Assembly (NCBI GenBank): GCA_020343575.1
Contig: CP070801.1
Coordinates: forward strand, 608,880 to 616,248
Direction of reading: 5' to 3'
From: Candidatus Aenigmatarchaeota archaeon
GTDB lineage: Archaea > Aenigmatarchaeota > Aenigmatarchaeia > QMZP01
DNA: 7,369 bases
The translations under genes were made by a program, and so were the position numbers. The notes under the pieces were generated by a model that did not search any database, was not told where the DNA came from, and was given only the letters and a program-made list of their open reading frames with translations. Of the stretch, positions 5,744-7,369 are shown piece by piece (within the stretch, counting starts at the first letter, position 1; the number at the start of each line of letters is the position of its first letter).

Positions 5744-6478
5744 TTATTTTTTCCCTACGATTAGTATCATGTGTGCAGTCATAAAATTAGGTGCTAGAGA
5801 AAATATTTTTTTTACCAGTGTCTTTGAAACTGGCTTAGAACCCCCTTTCTTTCTTATATGTTTTACAACACCTCTGCGCCTGATGAAGGAAAACTTGTCA
5901 TAAAACCTAATGTTGAAGTCTCTGAAACCAGTTTCTTTCATAAAATTTAGAATCTCCTCCTTTGAGAAATAGTACTGGTGAAAAATCTTGCCTTTGAGAA
6001 TCTCTCTTTTACGGATTTTGCATACGATTCTCTGTATTAAACTTTCATAAGGTACTGATAATATGATAACACCGTCTTTTTTTAATACTCTGTACGCCTC
6101 TTTCAAAACCCTAACCGGTCCCTCTTCAAAATGTTCAACCACACCGATTGATACGTATGCATCCAAAGAATTATCAGGGTACTCCAATCGCTTGACATCA
6201 CCTATCTTAACGGGTATGTTCTTATACATCCCTTTGAGTTTTCTTATCACCATTTTCTCGTTATCTATTCCCTCTACATGATAACCCATTTTGTTAAGAA
6301 ACAATACCCATTTCCCGGTCCCGCAGCCAGCCTCTAATATCTTCCATTCCTTGGACAGATACCTCAATAGTGTTTTGGTTAAAGCATCACCAAGATTGAC
6401 CTTGTTGTATTCTCTAACATCTGTCTCATTCCATATCCTTCTCCATATGTCTTCCTCATCAGTAAATATCTTTATCAT
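5744..6478 (-). CDS. Class I SAM-dependent methyltransferase (Methyltransf_11-like)
   Basis: This protein has a Rossmann-fold methyltransferase domain. Motif I is ILEAGCGTGKW (47-57), which binds SAM; the acidic residue that would hold the SAM ribose is D72 in VEGIDNE (68-74); GDVKRLEYPDNSLD (93-106) holds the adenine-side acidic residue; SIGVVEHF (110-117) is motif IV-like; and RVLKKDGVIILSVP (130-143) is the usual strand-5 region. The basic stretch 197-224 and the C-terminal SLAPNFMTAHMILIVGKK are less specific. It is 244 residues and complete. The ATG at 6478 is the only plausible start, since an in-frame TAG lies 8 codons upstream. The substrate cannot be told; this type acts on sugars, lipids, quinones and small molecules. 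Hand counts of six 60-nt lines give about 37% G+C, against about 47% in four lines from neighbouring genes. This could mean later acquisition or relaxed codon use. Its position next to stt3 hints at glycan methylation, as inference only. Confidence 0.88.
   Translation of the reverse strand: MIKIFTDEEDIWRRIWNETDVREYNKVNLGDALTKTLLRYLSKEWKILEAGCGTGKWVLFLNKMGYHVEGIDNEKMVIRKLKGMYKNIPVKIGDVKRLEYPDNSLDAYVSIGVVEHFEEGPVRVLKEAYRVLKKDGVIILSVPYESLIQRIVCKIRKREILKGKIFHQYYFSKEEILNFMKETGFRDFNIRFYDKFSFIRRRGVVKHIRKKGGSKPVSKTLVKKIFSLAPNFMTAHMILIVGKK
5747..5752 (+). terminator. Possible U-tract terminator of rpo11
   Basis: A run of six Ts starts 3 nt after the rpo11 stop. An archaeal U-tract terminator would be expected here. 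The same bases encode the last two lysines of the methyltransferase on the other strand, so the signal would lie wholly inside a convergent coding region. Confidence 0.35.
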
Positions 6479-6639
6479 AAAATCGTGTGGTTTTCCTTTC
6501 TAAACTTTGTATATTATTTTTGTATACTATCATTATATAATAGATAAATATTGTTATTATCACTCAAGAGTAAAAAACAGAAAACTTTATATATTTAAAT
6601 CACACTTTTATTATCATATCAATTATATTAATTGGTAGT
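6479..6639. promoter_or_regulatory. AT-rich divergent promoter region between methyltransferase and stt3
   Basis: This 161-bp gap must hold both promoters. Toward stt3, TTTATATATTTAAAT (6587-6600) is a strong TATA box whose TTTAAA begins 46 nt before the ATG, predicting a leader of about 17-20 nt with only a weak GGTAG before the start. Toward the methyltransferase, the minus strand has AATAATATAC (6510-6519), about 40 nt before its ATG, and a second possible box TTATATAATG (6531-6540). AAAGGAAA on the minus strand (about 6492-6499) is too far from the ATG for a typical Shine-Dalgarno site. TTATTATCA occurs twice, at 6554-6562 and 6608-6616. No ORF or RNA gene is apparent. Confidence 0.5.
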
Positions 6640-7369
6640 ATGAAAAGAGAACTGAACATCAGGGTGTGGGTATCCAATAATTGGCACTTAATTGTACTTC
6701 TAGTGATATTTCTGTCAGCGTTCTGGCTGAGGTCGTTTCCTGCAAAATACGGTGAGCTGCAGGCCCTTGACCCCTTCCATATCTTCAGAATGAGTGAGCA
6801 TCTGGTATATAATAACTTTCAACTGCCTGAGAATGATGCTCTAAGATATTATCCTCTTGGTGTGAACTCATGGTATTTTGATTACATGGTTCCCATGTAT
6901 CTGCCTGCGATATCTTATACGCTTCTGACCACAATTGGTTTGAACATGAATTTCCTACATTTCGCCATACTATGGCCAGCTGCCTTAGGGGCGTTGGCTG
7001 TTGTTGTGATGTACTTCATAGGAAGGGAAATGTTTGGTAAAAAGGCAGGGTTGTTCGCTGCATTCTTCCTTGCAACTACTCCTGCATTCATAACCAGAAC
7101 CTCTGCAGGGTTCTTTGAGAAAGAGCCCATAGCAGGACTTTTCACGCTACTTTCGGTGTTCCTTTTCATAAAGGCCTTCAAGAACAGCTCCTGGAGATAT
7201 GGAATACTGTCTGGTCTTTCCCTTGCAGTTGTTAGTGGTGCATGGGGTGGTGTGAGGTATTTCTACCTCCTCTACTCAGGATTCCTGGGTGTGCTTTTCC
7301 TTTTTTCAGCGATAGTTCTTGTTTTTGATAATCTCTTCTCGGGTTTTGAGCCGGTATCTAAGAAGATTG
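6640..7369 (+). CDS. STT3/AglB-type oligosaccharyltransferase (3' end outside window)
   Basis: STT3/AglB is the catalytic membrane subunit that moves a glycan from a dolichol-type lipid carrier to Asn in N-glycosylation sequons on the outer face of the membrane. Only the first 243 residues are in the window; the frame stays open to the edge. A first membrane helix (about 15-31) is followed by an external loop with LQALDPFHIFR (40-50), where D44 matches the conserved metal-binding Asp of loop 1. Further hydrophobic segments lie at about 83-100, 105-128, 136-150, 163-180, 186-202 and 207-230. RTSAGFFEKEP (153-163) is the second metal-binding motif; it reads E160-K-E162 where most homologues have Asp first (DxD, DxH or DxE). 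AWGG (201-204) is also typical. The start ATG has no alternative just upstream. The C-terminal WWDYG-type sequon-binding domain would lie outside the window, so completeness is untested. Confidence 0.9.
   Translation, partial: MKRELNIRVWVSNNWHLIVLLVIFLSAFWLRSFPAKYGELQALDPFHIFRMSEHLVYNNFQLPENDALRYYPLGVNSWYFDYMVPMYLPAISYTLLTTIGLNMNFLHFAILWPAALGALAVVVMYFIGREMFGKKAGLFAAFFLATTPAFITRTSAGFFEKEPIAGLFTLLSVFLFIKAFKNSSWRYGILSGLSLAVVSGAWGGVRYFYLLYSGFLGVLFLFSAIVLVFDNLFSGFEPVSKKI

Noticed and set aside
6063..6503. Two plus-strand frames of about 70 codons opposite the methyltransferase
   Set aside because: They are antisense to the SAM-binding motifs, Ser/Thr-rich, lack a promoter and match no family I recognise.
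6915..7181. Minus-strand 88-codon frame at the right end
   Set aside because: It is a shadow of the STT3 membrane segments on the plus strand.
1..7369. CRISPR array, tRNA/rRNA, insertion sequence, toxin-antitoxin or defence genes
   Set aside because: I saw no regularly spaced repeats, cloverleaf-like sequence, transposase motifs or terminal inverted repeats; every large frame is accounted for by an identifiable gene.

Overview
The window is archaeal. It carries an archaeal RNA polymerase subunit (Rpo11), an archaeal-type Dph2 for diphthamide, a class I HMG-CoA reductase, an STT3/AglB-type oligosaccharyltransferase, and promoters built on TTTAAA/TATA boxes instead of bacterial -35/-10 elements. 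Isoleucine ATA and arginine AGG/AGA codons are frequent. I cannot name the lineage from the sequence alone; a DPANN or other uncultured euryarchaeal-side genome would fit, but that is a guess.

Layout: (1) 1-1748, plus strand: a RimK-like ATP-grasp ligase missing its first few codons, then after 2 nt a PflX-like radical SAM protein; these look like one operon. (2) 1738-2673, minus strand: dph2, whose 3' end overlaps the radical SAM gene by 11 bp. (3) 2674-2763: a short divergent promoter region. (4) 2764-5743, plus strand: HMG-CoA reductase, a phosphohexomutase and rpo11. They point the same way, but each has its own TATA box right before it, so they look like separate transcription units. (5) 5744-6478, minus strand: a class I SAM-dependent methyltransferase that abuts rpo11 with no gap and is richer in A+T than the other genes. 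(6) 6479-6639: an AT-rich divergent promoter region. (7) 6640 to the right edge, plus strand: the N-terminal 243 residues of an STT3/AglB oligosaccharyltransferase, which runs off the window.

How the genes relate: most are housekeeping. HMG-CoA reductase feeds isoprenoids to membrane lipids and to dolichol-type carriers. A phosphohexomutase supplies sugar-1-phosphates for nucleotide sugars. STT3 transfers lipid-linked glycan to protein, and a neighbouring methyltransferase could modify a sugar, though nothing in its sequence fixes the substrate. Dph2 and Rpo11 serve translation and transcription. The link to surface glycosylation is inferred from gene families and proximity only.

I found no mobile element, CRISPR array, RNA gene or clear new system. 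The most useful observations are a nearly constant TATA-to-start distance of 29-31 nt that implies leaderless mRNAs, the RimK-radical SAM pair of unknown substrate, and unusual residues in the STT3 and phosphohexomutase active-site motifs.
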